This document shows positions 1 through 9,452 of a stretch of DNA of 64,000 nt, one piece after another. Within the stretch, counting starts at the first letter, position 1. Each line of letters opens with the position of its first letter. The position numbers and the translations under genes are program-made. Location: positions 201,807 through 265,806 of the forward strand of contig CBDBHI010000061.1 of NCBI GenBank assembly GCA_965205595.1, given 5' to 3'. The notes beneath the pieces were generated by a model that worked only from the letters and a program-made list of their open reading frames with translations, was not told the DNA's origin and did no database searches. Origin of the DNA: CATQHP01 sp965205595 (GTDB lineage: Bacteria; Acidobacteriota; Terriglobia; Bryobacterales; UBA6623).

Positions 1-135
1 TTGGCCCGACGTTCTACTCCTCTCGCGCTAGCCTCATAGCGATCGCGTCAGCGGCAACCGAGCCGCAGCCGTAAGGCTGCGCCAGGCGAAATCGCATGCG
101 CTCAGCAAAGCTTCAACTTTGCTACCGTTTTCATC

Positions 136-1572
136 ATGCTTCGAATTTTGGTTCTTACTCTGAGTTGCCTAGTCGCGGTTTGTTCCGCGCAGGACAAGCT
201 CAACGTTCTTTTCATCGCCGCCGACGACATGAATGCCGATCTTGGCACCTTTGGGCACCCTGTTGTTAAAACTCCGAACTTCGATCGGCTGGCTCGGATG
301 GGAATCAAGTTCGAGCAAGCCTACTGCAACTATCCGGTTTGTAATCCCAGCCGCGCTTCTTTGATGACCGGGCTGTACCCCGACCAGACGCGCGTGCGCA
401 GCAACGGCGGGGATTTTCGCAGGGAAATTCCTAGCGTTAAAACGCTGCCGCAGATGTTTCAAGACGCTGGGTATTTCACGGCGCGTGTCGGCAAAATCTA
501 TCACTACGGAGTACCGACCAACATCGGCGAAGACGGCAGGGACGATCCGGCCTCTTGGCACGAGGTAGTCAATCCGCGGGGACGCGACAAGTGGGAGGAA
601 GACCAGATCTATACGATCGATCCCGTCACAAAAAATCTTGGCGGCACGCTGAGCTGGATGGCGCAAGACGGCACCGACGAAGAGCAGACGGACGGCATAG
701 GGGCGAGCGCCGCGATCAAGCTGATGGCCGACCACAAGGACAAGCCGTTCTTCGTGGCAATGGGCTTTTACCGACCCCACACGCCCTACGTCGCGCCGCG
801 AAAGTATTTTCAGATGTATCCACTGCACATGGTGCGCCTGCCGGTCGAGCCGCTCGACGACTTGGTCGATATGCCACACGCGGCTTGGGTCGATCGACCG
901 TATCAGCTCTATCTGAGCGAGACGAAAAAGCGCCAGGCGATCCAAGCCTACTGGGCTTCGATTTCGTTCGTCGACGCGCAGCTTGGGCGTATTCTTGATG
1001 CGGTCGACGACATGGGATTGGCGGACAACACAATCATCGTCTTCTGGTCCGACCATGGCTATCACATGGGCGAGCACAAGCTTTGGCAAAAGACAACGCT
1101 GTTTGAAAACTCGGCACGAGTGCCGATGATGATCGCTTCGCCAAAGCATCGCAAGACCGCCGGGTTGCCGACGAAGTCATTGGCGGAGCTAGTCGATATC
1201 TATCCGACACTGGCGGATCTTACCGGGGTAAAGGCTCCGCAACACTTAGTGGGAAAGAGTTTGGTACCGGTGCTCGAAGACCCAACGGTGGCGGTCCGCG
1301 AGACGGCCTTGACGACCTTCGATACCGTCGACCGCGTGAACAGGCCGCCGCTACGGCCTCGGGCGGTGGGCTATTCTGTGCGCACGGAGCGCTGGCGGTA
1401 TACCGAGTGGGGCCCCGATGCGAAGTATGGCGCGGAACTCTACGACCATCGGAATGATCCCAAAGAGTATGTAAATTTGGCTCTGGCGCCGCATGCACAA
1501 AAGACGGTCGCCGAGATGAAGAAGATGTTGGATCGGCACGTGGCGTTGGCTACGAAGAAGCCGAATTTATAG
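136..1572 (+). CDS. Secreted sulfatase, iduronate-2-sulfatase type
   Basis: This is a formylglycine-dependent sulfatase of 478 residues, which would hydrolyse sulfate esters, probably on polysaccharides, outside the cytoplasm. A Sec signal peptide spans residues 1-19 (hydrophobic core LVLTLSCLVAV, then CSAQ). The metal-binding Asp pair lies at D30-D31, followed by the activation motif C69-N-P-S-R73, where C69 is the residue converted to formylglycine in this family. The later SDHGYHMGEHKLWQK segment is typical of iduronate-2-sulfatase relatives, and the length fits the family. The ATG start directly precedes the signal peptide. It is followed on the same strand by a second sulfatase. The substrate cannot be read from sequence. 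Confidence 0.93.
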   Translation: MLRILVLTLSCLVAVCSAQDKLNVLFIAADDMNADLGTFGHPVVKTPNFDRLARMGIKFEQAYCNYPVCNPSRASLMTGLYPDQTRVRSNGGDFRREIPSVKTLPQMFQDAGYFTARVGKIYHYGVPTNIGEDGRDDPASWHEVVNPRGRDKWEEDQIYTIDPVTKNLGGTLSWMAQDGTDEEQTDGIGASAAIKLMADHKDKPFFVAMGFYRPHTPYVAPRKYFQMYPLHMVRLPVEPLDDLVDMPHAAWVDRPYQLYLSETKKRQAIQAYWASISFVDAQLGRILDAVDDMGLADNTIIVFWSDHGYHMGEHKLWQKTTLFENSARVPMMIASPKHRKTAGLPTKSLAELVDIYPTLADLTGVKAPQHLVGKSLVPVLEDPTVAVRETALTTFDTVDRVNRPPLRPRAVGYSVRTERWRYTEWGPDAKYGAELYDHRNDPKEYVNLALAPHAQKTVAEMKKMLDRHVALATKKPNL

Positions 1573-1656
1573 ACACCCCGGAAAGCATGGACTGTCGCCT
1601 CGGCCGCTGTTTCTGAAGTTGTGTTGGAGGATTCAGCGTTGGATATCATACTCTCG

Positions 1657-3330
1657 ATGGACACTCTAAATCGACGCTCGTTTCTTCAATTTGCCGCCAT
1701 GGCGGCTGGATCTGCTTGCAGCAGCTCCCAGGCTCCCGCTGAAGACCCGCGCCCAAACATCGTGTTGATCATGGCCGATGACATGGGGTTTTCGGACATT
1801 GGTTGCTATGGCGGCGAGGTTGATACGCCCCATCTCGATGCGCTCGCCGCTAACGGATTGCGGTTTCGGCAGTTCTATAACGGGGCGCGCTGTTGCCCCA
1901 CGCGAGCTTCGCTGATCACCGGCCTCTACGCACATCAGGCCGGCGTCGGACACATGACCGGGCAGTACCGCAAAGATGGCGAGATCATCCCGTCATACGC
2001 CGGCGATCTGAGCAAGAACAGCGTGACGATTGCCGAGGCGCTACGGCCGGCCGGCTACACGGCGATCATGAGCGGCAAGTGGCATGTGACCCCCTCGATC
2101 GATAAAGAAGGCGATGTCCCCAAACAGCACAACTGGCCCCGGCAACGAGGTTTCGAGAAATTCTGGGGGACGATTCTTGGGGCCGGCAGCTTCTACGATC
2201 CGGTGACTTTGGCCAGCGATAACCAGCACGTTGAGCCGGACGGGGAGAATTTTTATTACACAACGGCAATCGGCGATCACGCGATCGACTTCGTCGACGA
2301 ATCGCCCCGGGATAAACCATTCTTCCTCTACATGCCGTTTACGTCACCGCACTGGCCGCTGCAAGCTCCCGAGGAGGACGTAGCCAAGTATGAGGGCCGC
2401 TACGACGTTGGCTGGGACAAGATTCGCGAGACCCGACGGGCACGCATGATCGAGATGGGCATCATCAAAGAAGAGTGGCCGCTGACTGAGCGCGAATCCT
2501 TTGTACCAGCTTGGGACGACGCTCCGAACAAAGAGTGGGAGGCGCGGCGGATGGAAGTTTACGCCGCGCAGATTTCGATCATGGACGCAACGATCGGGCG
2601 ATTCGTCGATCATCTACGCGAGCGCGGTCAGCTCGACAATACGTTGATCTTCTTCCTGGCCGATAACGGCGGTTGTGCCGAGGAACTTTCAAACAGTTGG
2701 AACGACGCTCTCTTCTTCCCTAAGAAAACGCTTGACGGTACGCGTGACGTTCTCCACGAAAACGACCCATCGATCATGCCTGGTCCCGAGGAGACATACC
2801 AAAGCTACGGTTTCCCTTGGGCGAACGTTTCAAACACACCATTCCGGCTATATAAACACTTTGTGCACGAGGGCGGCATCTCGTCGCCGCTGATTGTTCA
2901 TTGGCCCGAGAAGCTGAAGAATCCGGGAACTTGGACTGACCAGCACGGGCATCTGATCGACATCATGGCTAGCAGCCTCGACGCCGCAAGCGCCGGATAT
3001 CCGACGACGTATGACGACAATGCGATCACGCCGCTTGAAGGCAAGAGCCTGTTACCAACTATCACCGACGGCGCCGCGGTCGAGCGGGATGGAATTTTTT
3101 GGGAACACGAAGGCAACCGGGCGGTGCTCGTAGGCAAGTGGAAGCTGGTTTCGAAATGGAGTAAACCTGAAGACAATCGCTGGGAGCTTTACGACCTCGA
3201 TGCGGACCGCACCGAGACCCGCGACTTGGCCCAGGAGCATCCCGAGCAGGTCGCTGAGTTGAGCGCTAAGTGGCAGGCTTGGGCGGACAAAGTCGGTGTG
3301 ATCGAATGGCGGTCATGGGACAGGTCTTAG
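1657..3330 (+). CDS. Secreted arylsulfatase (Tat-type leader)
   Basis: This is a second formylglycine sulfatase, 557 residues from the ATG at 1657. That start is preferred to the upstream GTG at 1621 because it puts a twin-arginine-like NRRSFLQ leader at the N terminus. The core motifs are MADDMGFSDIG (metal Asp pair) and C79-C-P-T-R83 with the modified Cys at position 79. The length and the internal insertions match arylsulfatase A/B-type enzymes. It follows sulfatase 1 by about 85 bp, so the two may be cotranscribed, and it converges on sulfatase 3 with a 4-bp overlap of stop codons. Substrate is not assignable; sulfated glycans are an inference. Confidence 0.92.
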   Translation: MDTLNRRSFLQFAAMAAGSACSSSQAPAEDPRPNIVLIMADDMGFSDIGCYGGEVDTPHLDALAANGLRFRQFYNGARCCPTRASLITGLYAHQAGVGHMTGQYRKDGEIIPSYAGDLSKNSVTIAEALRPAGYTAIMSGKWHVTPSIDKEGDVPKQHNWPRQRGFEKFWGTILGAGSFYDPVTLASDNQHVEPDGENFYYTTAIGDHAIDFVDESPRDKPFFLYMPFTSPHWPLQAPEEDVAKYEGRYDVGWDKIRETRRARMIEMGIIKEEWPLTERESFVPAWDDAPNKEWEARRMEVYAAQISIMDATIGRFVDHLRERGQLDNTLIFFLADNGGCAEELSNSWNDALFFPKKTLDGTRDVLHENDPSIMPGPEETYQSYGFPWANVSNTPFRLYKHFVHEGGISSPLIVHWPEKLKNPGTWTDQHGHLIDIMASSLDAASAGYPTTYDDNAITPLEGKSLLPTITDGAAVERDGIFWEHEGNRAVLVGKWKLVSKWSKPEDNRWELYDLDADRTETRDLAQEHPEQVAELSAKWQAWADKVGVIEWRSWDRS

Positions 3331-4757
3331 CTGCGTCCCAGCGGCCGAGTGTTTTTCTTGAGTTCCTCGACGAATGTTTTGGCCTGGGCGGTTAACTTTT
3401 CTAAGACCTCGGGGTGACGCTCTTTGATGTCGAATTTTTCTCCGGCGTCGGCGTACAGGTCGAACAGCGCGACAGCCCCGAAGTCGGGGTCAAGGCGGAG
3501 TTTGTAACGTTCGCGGCGGATCGCCTCTAGCCTGATTGGGCGGTCGCGCCCGCTGCCCGCGAAGAAGTAAAAATACTCGTGGGGTGACTGCTCGGTTTCG
3601 CCGGAAAGCAGCGGCCAGAGATCTCGTCCGTCTAGCACGCGGTCGGTGGGGAGTTTCGCGCCGGCGAGAGCTGCAAACGTCGGCAAGATATCCATGTTGG
3701 CGGCGACCGCGGAAGTGACGCGCCCGCCGGGGATTTTGCCTTTCATGCGAAAGATACCGGGGACGCGCATGCCGCCTTCCCAAGTTGTCGCCTTGCCGCG
3801 GTTGAACGGTCCGGCCGAGCCGGCGTCAATGCCGTACTGCAGCCACGGTCCGTTGTCGGAGGTGTAGACGACCATCGTGTTGTCGTCGATTCCTAGCTCG
3901 TCGAGTTTGTCGAGGATTTGACCAACGGACCAGTCGATTTCTTCGATGACATCGCCGTAGCGTCCGCGTAGCGAGCGGCCCCATCCCTTGTTCGAAACGA
4001 ATAGAGGGACGTGCGGCATGGCGTGGGGCAAGTAGAGAAAGAACGGTTTGTCTTTGCTCGATTCGATGAACTCCAGCGCCTTTTCGGTGTAGAGCGTGGT
4101 GAGCTTGCGCTGGTCGGCGTCGAGTTCGACGACTTCGTCGTCGTACATGAGCGGGAGCGGGTGCGGAAATCCCTGACCCTTTTCGAGGTCGTAGTAGGTT
4201 CCCTTTCCCGCGAAGCCGGTGAACTCGGCGCGCTCGCGGGCGGAGACCATGCGTTCGTCTTCGGGCTCGCGGATCGGCATTACAGGGTGGTAGCGCCACA
4301 TGTCGTTCGAAAACGGGATGCCGAGCCAGTGGTCGAATCCGTTGCGATGCGGTAGAAACCGCGGCGCGTCACCGAGGTGCCACTTGCCGATCATCTGCGT
4401 GGCGTAGCCCTGGGTCTTGAGTATTTCGACGACGGTGATTTCGTTGGGGTGGATGCCGGTGGTTTGCTTGGGACCGTGGTTGAACGCAAGGCTGGCACGC
4501 GGAGGGTACGAGCCGGTCATCAGTGCCGCGCGCGACGGCCCGCAGAAAGGCGCCGCGTAGAAACTGGTGAAGCGGACACCCTCGCTCGCCATGCGGTCAA
4601 TGTTTGGCGTGCGGATATCAGGGTGGCCGTATGCGCCGAGGTCGGCCCAACCCTGGTCGTCGGCGAAGATGACGATGAAGTTAGGTTTTTGGGTCTGTTG
4701 GGCAGCGGCGACGAGCGCCGTAGCGAGAGCGAGTGTGAGGAGGAAAAATTTCTTCAT
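3327..4757 (-). CDS. Secreted arylsulfatase
   Basis: This is a third sulfatase, 476 residues from the ATG at 4757. An upstream in-frame start at 4790 would add 11 residues before a clear signal peptide (MKKFFLLTLALATALVAAAQ), so 4757 is preferred. The metal-binding segment FADDQGWADLG and the activation motif C72-G-P-S-R76 are intact, and YTSDNGPW supplies the usual second metal Asp. It lies on the opposite strand to the two preceding sulfatases and overlaps the end of the second by 4 bp. Three sulfatases in 4.7 kb imply a dedicated capacity for sulfated substrates. A catalytic formylglycine-generating enzyme was not found in the window. Confidence 0.93.
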   Translation of the reverse strand: MKKFFLLTLALATALVAAAQQTQKPNFIVIFADDQGWADLGAYGHPDIRTPNIDRMASEGVRFTSFYAAPFCGPSRAALMTGSYPPRASLAFNHGPKQTTGIHPNEITVVEILKTQGYATQMIGKWHLGDAPRFLPHRNGFDHWLGIPFSNDMWRYHPVMPIREPEDERMVSARERAEFTGFAGKGTYYDLEKGQGFPHPLPLMYDDEVVELDADQRKLTTLYTEKALEFIESSKDKPFFLYLPHAMPHVPLFVSNKGWGRSLRGRYGDVIEEIDWSVGQILDKLDELGIDDNTMVVYTSDNGPWLQYGIDAGSAGPFNRGKATTWEGGMRVPGIFRMKGKIPGGRVTSAVAANMDILPTFAALAGAKLPTDRVLDGRDLWPLLSGETEQSPHEYFYFFAGSGRDRPIRLEAIRRERYKLRLDPDFGAVALFDLYADAGEKFDIKERHPEVLEKLTAQAKTFVEELKKNTRPLGRS

Positions 4758-5014
4758 GGTGTTGTGGGTGTTCGCCGAGTTTATCAGCATTAACCCGCAT
4801 TGGCCGTTCGCTACTATTTCGAAAATTAATATTCCAAGCCGCCCGCCAAGCTACTTGTCGGACGAAACCGTTCGCAGTACCGAGCCGCGCCGCCGTGCGG
4901 TGCGGTGCACACTTCGCAGAAAGGACCGTACTGCGAAGCGCAACGTCGCCTCGCTGGTATCTCAAGTTTCTCCCGAGGATGATCCGCCCAACCAAGGTGA
5001 GCGGTGGCCGGCTA

Positions 5015-5806
5015 CTAATTCGAAACCTGGCTCCCGGCGCCACGGTTGCTACAGCAAGCGCCGTCGGGCGGGCGGTTTTGCGGCATGCGTGCCGCTGACG
5101 ATTCGATTTGTCGTCGATGCAGCATGAGTTCGAGGATGGCCCGTGAGCCGTAGTCGCTTGGCGCGCCCTTCGTGCGGGCCGAGGCCCTCGCCATGGCCAG
5201 CAATTTTGTTTGGCGAGCCTTGCTCCAATCGGTGAGCGGATCGGGGTCGGAGCGGTTGAACTTCACAGCCTTCGCCGCCAGGTCCATTGGCAACGTGAGG
5301 CTGCGCCCGGCGCCGAGCTTGCGAGGTTTCAGTTCTTGACTCGAGACTTTTGCTCGACCTCTGTTGATCTTGACGACGGCGTGATCAGCGTCCACATCGA
5401 TACGGTAGGTACCGCCGGACGTGAACTTGATTTCTGAATCGCCAGCCTCGAGCACAAGATTTTCGCGGTCGTCGACCGAAAACAGCTCGAGCACGGCATT
5501 TCCGGAATGCAGCCGCATGCGGGCGCTTAGTAGGCCCGCGTCGATCATCTCGAACTCAGAGCTGGGGCCCAAGCGCAGAAAACTTCCCGGTGTTAGCATC
5601 AGCTCGACTCGGCCTTCGCGGGTGGTGAGTGCCTGGCCGTCTTGGACGTGGAGAAAGTCTTCCGGCTTTGGCTGGATGCGCTTGCCCGCAAGCAGGACTT
5701 CGCCTTCAACGTGGTGAACGTAGCCGGCCATGGCCGAGACCATGGTTTGGGCGAACGCGCCGGACCCGCACGCTAGGACTGCGATTAGGATCGAGAATCG
5801 GCGCAT
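5015..5806 (-). CDS. Secreted FecR-domain protein
   Basis: This is a 263-residue protein from the ATG at 5806, which directly precedes a signal peptide (RRFSILIAVLACGSGAFAQ). A FecR-like region follows: a short stretch with GEVLLAG, then REGRVELMLTPGSFLRLGPSSEF, a beta-rich repeat usual for FecR domains. FecR proteins of the iron-transport type are inner-membrane anti-sigma signal transducers. This one has a cleavable leader and no visible sigma factor partner, so a stand-alone secreted structural role common in Acidobacteriota is more likely. The C-terminal 60 residues are Arg/Ala-rich and unrecognised. The next gene starts divergently at 5901. Confidence 0.75.
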   Translation of the reverse strand: MRRFSILIAVLACGSGAFAQTMVSAMAGYVHHVEGEVLLAGKRIQPKPEDFLHVQDGQALTTREGRVELMLTPGSFLRLGPSSEFEMIDAGLLSARMRLHSGNAVLELFSVDDRENLVLEAGDSEIKFTSGGTYRIDVDADHAVVKINRGRAKVSSQELKPRKLGAGRSLTLPMDLAAKAVKFNRSDPDPLTDWSKARQTKLLAMARASARTKGAPSDYGSRAILELMLHRRQIESSAARMPQNRPPDGACCSNRGAGSQVSN

Positions 5807-5900
5807 GCTGCTCGTTATGGTATGGCACGTATCGTTGCGAGGCAAACCAAAAATGATCTACTACGTCGTCAGCCGGCCTGCTGCGAGACACTAGAGTCGT

Positions 5901-7049
5901 ATGCCGTCTAGGCTACGTATCGGCGTCAACGCACTTTACCTGATTCCTGGCGGAGTCGGCGGAACCGAAATTTATCTTCGCAATCTGTTGGCGGCTCTGG
6001 CTGCGATTGATTCGCGTAACGCGTACTTCGTTTACCTCAATCGCGAGTCGGATGAAACGCTCTGCCCGACGGCTAAGAATTTTCATGCGGTAGAGACGGG
6101 TGTCCCGGCTTCGGTTCGACCGGTTCGACTCTTTTATGAGCAGACGGGGCTAGCTTTTCGGAGTTGGCGTGACGATCTGGATGTCTTGCTTTCGCCCGGG
6201 TTCACATCACCGGTGGTCAGTCGCGGGCGACGCGTCACCGTCATTCACGATCTGCAGCACAGAAAACAGCCGAGAAATTTTGGCACGTTCGAGCGCTGGG
6301 CTTGGAACTCTTCGGTGTGGGCCTCGGCGCGTCGCTCAAGGATTCTAGTCGCGGTCTCGCAGCAATCGAAGCTAGATATCGTCGAGGAATACGAGGTGCC
6401 CGCGGAGCGCGTTCGCGTCATCGGCCATGGTGTCGAAACGTCGCTCGTTGGAGTTGCGCAGTCCACCGAAAATCGGCGTGCGTTGCTCGATGACGCGGGT
6501 GTTCCGCGCGAGCCGTTTCTGCTTGCCGTTTCTACGGTTCACCGCCACAAGAACTGGGGACGGTTGCTTAACGCCTATCAAGAACTCGTGGCGGGAGGCC
6601 GGCCCGAACACCTAGTGGTGAGTGGGCTCAAGGGCAAAGCTTGGGAAGATGTTCGCGAACGAATGCGGCACCCGACGCTGCAAGGCAAGGTCCACCTACT
6701 TGGCTGGCAGCCTCGCGAGGTGGTGGTTGCCCTATTTCAGTACGCCGAAGCGCTAGTGTTTCCGTCGACGTTTGAAGGTTTTGGGATGCCGGTGGCTGAG
6801 GCTCTGGCCGCGGGTCTGCCGGTAGCGTGCTCTGATATTCCGCCCTTGCGCGAAATCGCATCCGGTGCGGCGCAGTTTTTCGATCCGCTCTCGACCGACG
6901 ACATTCGAGACAAGCTACTGGGACTCTTGGAAGACCCAGAGCTGCAACGCGCCAACGTGGCTGCCGGCTGCCGCAGGGCCGCGTCATTTACCTGGAGACG
7001 GGCGGCTGAGCAGACGCTGGCGGTCTTGCTCGAGGCCGGGCGGCGGTGA
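5901..7049 (+). CDS. Glycosyltransferase family 4
   Basis: This is a GT-B fold retaining glycosyltransferase of 382 residues, expected to transfer a sugar from a nucleotide donor to a cell-surface glycan. The N-terminal domain opens with RIGVNALYLIPGGVGGTEIY, the glycine-rich acceptor-side loop. The C-terminal donor domain carries the EX7E-like segment FEGFGMPVAEALAAGLPVACSD, which binds the nucleotide sugar. Length is normal for GT4. It overlaps the next gene by 4 bp (GTGA), so the two are translationally coupled, and both probably act in envelope glycan assembly. Acceptor and sugar are unknown. Confidence 0.9.
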   Translation: MPSRLRIGVNALYLIPGGVGGTEIYLRNLLAALAAIDSRNAYFVYLNRESDETLCPTAKNFHAVETGVPASVRPVRLFYEQTGLAFRSWRDDLDVLLSPGFTSPVVSRGRRVTVIHDLQHRKQPRNFGTFERWAWNSSVWASARRSRILVAVSQQSKLDIVEEYEVPAERVRVIGHGVETSLVGVAQSTENRRALLDDAGVPREPFLLAVSTVHRHKNWGRLLNAYQELVAGGRPEHLVVSGLKGKAWEDVRERMRHPTLQGKVHLLGWQPREVVVALFQYAEALVFPSTFEGFGMPVAEALAAGLPVACSDIPPLREIASGAAQFFDPLSTDDIRDKLLGLLEDPELQRANVAAGCRRAASFTWRRAAEQTLAVLLEAGRR

Positions 7050-7890
7050 AAGACCGCGCCTGGCTCTTTGCGAGCCCATGGGCGATTCTCGGGGCGACGT
7101 TCTTAGCCTACGCCTCGACCCTTGGGTCGTCGTTTCACTTTGACGATTACAGCTTGTTCAGCGACCGGGTTGTGACGGCGAGTGGCGCGCCTATTGAGTT
7201 TTTTGGATTGGCGTACAGCAGGTCGCTCGCTTACGTTTCGTTCTGGTTGAATTTTCAGCTTGGTGGTGAGGCGGCGGTCGGTTATCACTTGCTGAACGTC
7301 GGTCTGCATCTCGGCGCGGTCGCAGCGGCATGGGCGGTTTTTAAGCGCTTGGTGGAGCCGCGCGTGGTCTGGCTCGCGACCGGCATCTTTGCTCTTCATC
7401 CACTGCAGTCGGAGCCTGTCGCCTACGTTTACGGGCGGGCTTCGGTGATCGCGACGTTGTTTTGTTTGCTGAGCCTTCGGAGCTGGCTCGACGGGCGGCG
7501 TTGGATTGCGGTGGGCTGGTTCTGTTGCTCGCTGCTGGGGAAAGAGGAGGCGTTGGTATTTCCGCTGCTGCTCGTTGCGCTCGAGTCGTTGCGCGGTAGT
7601 TTCGAATGGTCCAAGATCGGCAAGCCCATAGGCGTGATGATCGCTTGTGTAGTCGGGGTTTCCGCGCGGCTACTCTACGCGATTCGGTTGACACCCGACG
7701 TGGGGGTCGCGTTCGATCTCGAAGGGTTTTCTCCAATCGAGTATTTGTTCACTCAGGGTGGCGTGATCGCTGAGTATCTGCGGCTGTTGCTGTGGCCGCT
7801 CGGGCAGAACTTCGATCGTGATTGGCCGCCGGCTCAGGTCAGCGATGTTTGGGCCTGGCCGGGGTGGCTGCTCGTGGTCGGGGCGTCTTG
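7046..7890 (+). pseudogene. 5' part of membrane/TPR protein gene split by an IS
   Basis: This is the N-terminal membrane half of a TMTC-like protein (multi-pass membrane region followed by TPR repeats). It begins with GTG overlapping the GT4 stop. Visible features are several hydrophobic segments and a conserved first-loop FHFDDYSLF stretch. Further on, ALHPLQSEPVAYVYGRASVIATLF is characteristic of this family. The reading frame runs on into the IS and stops at 7936. The C-terminal half resumes after the IS at about 9453, with PTSSVIPLADLIAERRMYLP, the expected continuation. The intact gene would encode roughly 510 residues. Members of this family are associated with glycan or O-mannosyl transfer; the exact reaction is not known here. 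Confidence 0.85.
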
Positions 7891-9452
7891 TCCAACACAA
7901 GATGAGCCTGGAGGTAATTTGGGCAAGGTCGATTAGGAACAGGCAAACTGCGGGCGATGGGAGTCGCCGTGCAGCAAGCCGAATCAGTGAGTCTCGATGA
8001 GATCGAGAGTTTTCTCGACGGGTGTGGGTCCGTCGAGTTCCAGGCCGGAAGTCGAGCGGATAAATACGCGCTCGTCGAAGGCGTCCTGAAGAGGCATCAT
8101 TATGCCGACCAGAAGCGCTCGGTTAAAGGATTGTTGAGACGCTTCCTGAGCAAGCTAACCGGCTTAAGCCGCGCCCAATTGACTCGCCTCATCGGGCAGT
8201 TTTTGCGCGAAAAGTGCGTTCGGCCGACAGCCTATCGAAGGCGCCGCTTCCCCACCAAGTACAGCCGCGCCGACATCGTTCTCCTGGCGCATGTCGACCA
8301 AGTACAGCAACGTCTCTCCGGGCCGGCGACGCGTCGCATTCTCCAGCGCGAGTTCCAAATCTACAACCGCAAGGAGTTCGAACGCCTTGCCGAACTGTCG
8401 GTGGGACACCTCTACAACTTGCGCAAACGCGCCGTCTACCGGCGACACAGTTTGCATCTCGACAAGACTCGACCGACACCCGTGGCGATCGGCGAACGCC
8501 GCCAACCCGAGCCGCGAGGACGTCCGGGCTACCTGCGCATCGACACCGTGCACTCGCCCGAACAGGAAGGCGAAAAAGGCGCCTACAGCATCAATGTGGT
8601 CGACGAAGTGACGCAGTGGCAGGCCGTCGGCTGCGTCCAACGCATCAACGAAAATCACCTCATTCCCTTGCTGGAAGGCCTTTTGGAACAATTTCCATTT
8701 ATCGTTCGCGGCTTTCACTCCGACAATGGCAGCGAATTCGTCAACCATCAAACCGCTAAACTGCTCGAGAAGTTGCGAATTGAATTTACGAAGTCTCGCG
8801 CGCGCCGTTCGAACGACAATGCCTTGGTCGAAACCAAGAACGGCGCGGTGGTGCGCAAGTGGATGGGCTACCAGTTTTTGCCCTCGGAAGCGACGCAGGC
8901 GATCGACACCTTCTACCGCCAGTGGCTCAACCCGTACTTGAATTTTCATCGCCCATGCGCTTTCGCCAGCGAGCGCCGAGACCGCCGCGGCAAGTTGCGC
9001 AAGGTGTACGCCGAGTGGAGCACGCCGTGGGAAAAGCTGCTCAGCCTGCCCGCCGAGCAGCGCGGCCTGCGCGCGGATCGCTCGCTCAAGAAGCTCCAAG
9101 CGCGAGCGGACACTTGTTCCGACACCGAGTTTGCCGAGCAACTCGACGCTCAGCGCAACGAACTGCAACGCGTCTGCAAAGACCTCGCGATCTGCTGGCG
9201 CACGCGCTAGACAACGCCCCGACCCGAGGCGTTGTCGGCTCCTCCGGCCCACGTCCGAAGACGGCCGTGGGGTCTCGCCTGGGATGGCTGCAAAGGGGGA
9301 CTGGGGTGCCGCCCCTTCCCCCTTATGCAATCCCCCTCACCCCGCCCTACGAAGCCACAAATAGCTGTAGCCGCCGACCTCAACTCACGCTATAATCCCC
9401 CTCAACCCGCAGCTGCTTCGCCTCTCTCCTTCAGGCTCATCTTTCAATTGGA
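7891..9452 (+). mobile_element. 1.56-kb DDE insertion sequence, copy A
   Basis: The boundaries come from comparison with copy B at 56138-57700. Both copies share sequence from TCCAACACAAGATGAGCC at the left end to the complement of TCCAATTGAAAGATGAGCC at the right end. These ends form an imperfect terminal inverted repeat of about 25 bp with the core AAGATGAGCCTG. One transposase gene occupies the interior. I could not identify a convincing target-site duplication at either copy. Conserved bases on the right extend a few positions further (AAAGAGG), so the outer edge is uncertain by up to about 8 bp. The element interrupts the membrane/TPR gene. Confidence 0.9.
7957..9210 (+). CDS. DDE (rve-type) transposase, copy A
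   Basis: This is a 417-residue integrase-core transposase. An N-terminal helix-turn-helix-like region is followed by the catalytic domain with IDTVHSPEQ (first Asp), FHSDNGSEFVN (second Asp) and DNALVETKNGAVVRKW (Glu), giving a complete DDE triad. It is similar in layout to IS481/IS3-type enzymes, but I do not assign a family firmly. Copy B at 56381-57634 has the same length. The two differ at about 12 residues, of which 10 fall between residues 92 and 163, so the copies are mosaic. No frameshift is visible, so the enzyme may be active. Confidence 0.92.
   Translation: MGVAVQQAESVSLDEIESFLDGCGSVEFQAGSRADKYALVEGVLKRHHYADQKRSVKGLLRRFLSKLTGLSRAQLTRLIGQFLREKCVRPTAYRRRRFPTKYSRADIVLLAHVDQVQQRLSGPATRRILQREFQIYNRKEFERLAELSVGHLYNLRKRAVYRRHSLHLDKTRPTPVAIGERRQPEPRGRPGYLRIDTVHSPEQEGEKGAYSINVVDEVTQWQAVGCVQRINENHLIPLLEGLLEQFPFIVRGFHSDNGSEFVNHQTAKLLEKLRIEFTKSRARRSNDNALVETKNGAVVRKWMGYQFLPSEATQAIDTFYRQWLNPYLNFHRPCAFASERRDRRGKLRKVYAEWSTPWEKLLSLPAEQRGLRADRSLKKLQARADTCSDTEFAEQLDAQRNELQRVCKDLAICWRTR

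Noticed and set aside
169..1149. 326-codon open frame antisense to the first sulfatase
   Set aside because: The plus-strand frame has the complete sulfatase motifs and leader; the antisense frame has no family signal.
8164..9330. Long open frame of 388 codons antisense to transposase copy A (and its counterpart at 56207-57310)
   Set aside because: It is the shadow of the transposase coding strand, caused by high GC and codon bias; no independent motif or start signal.
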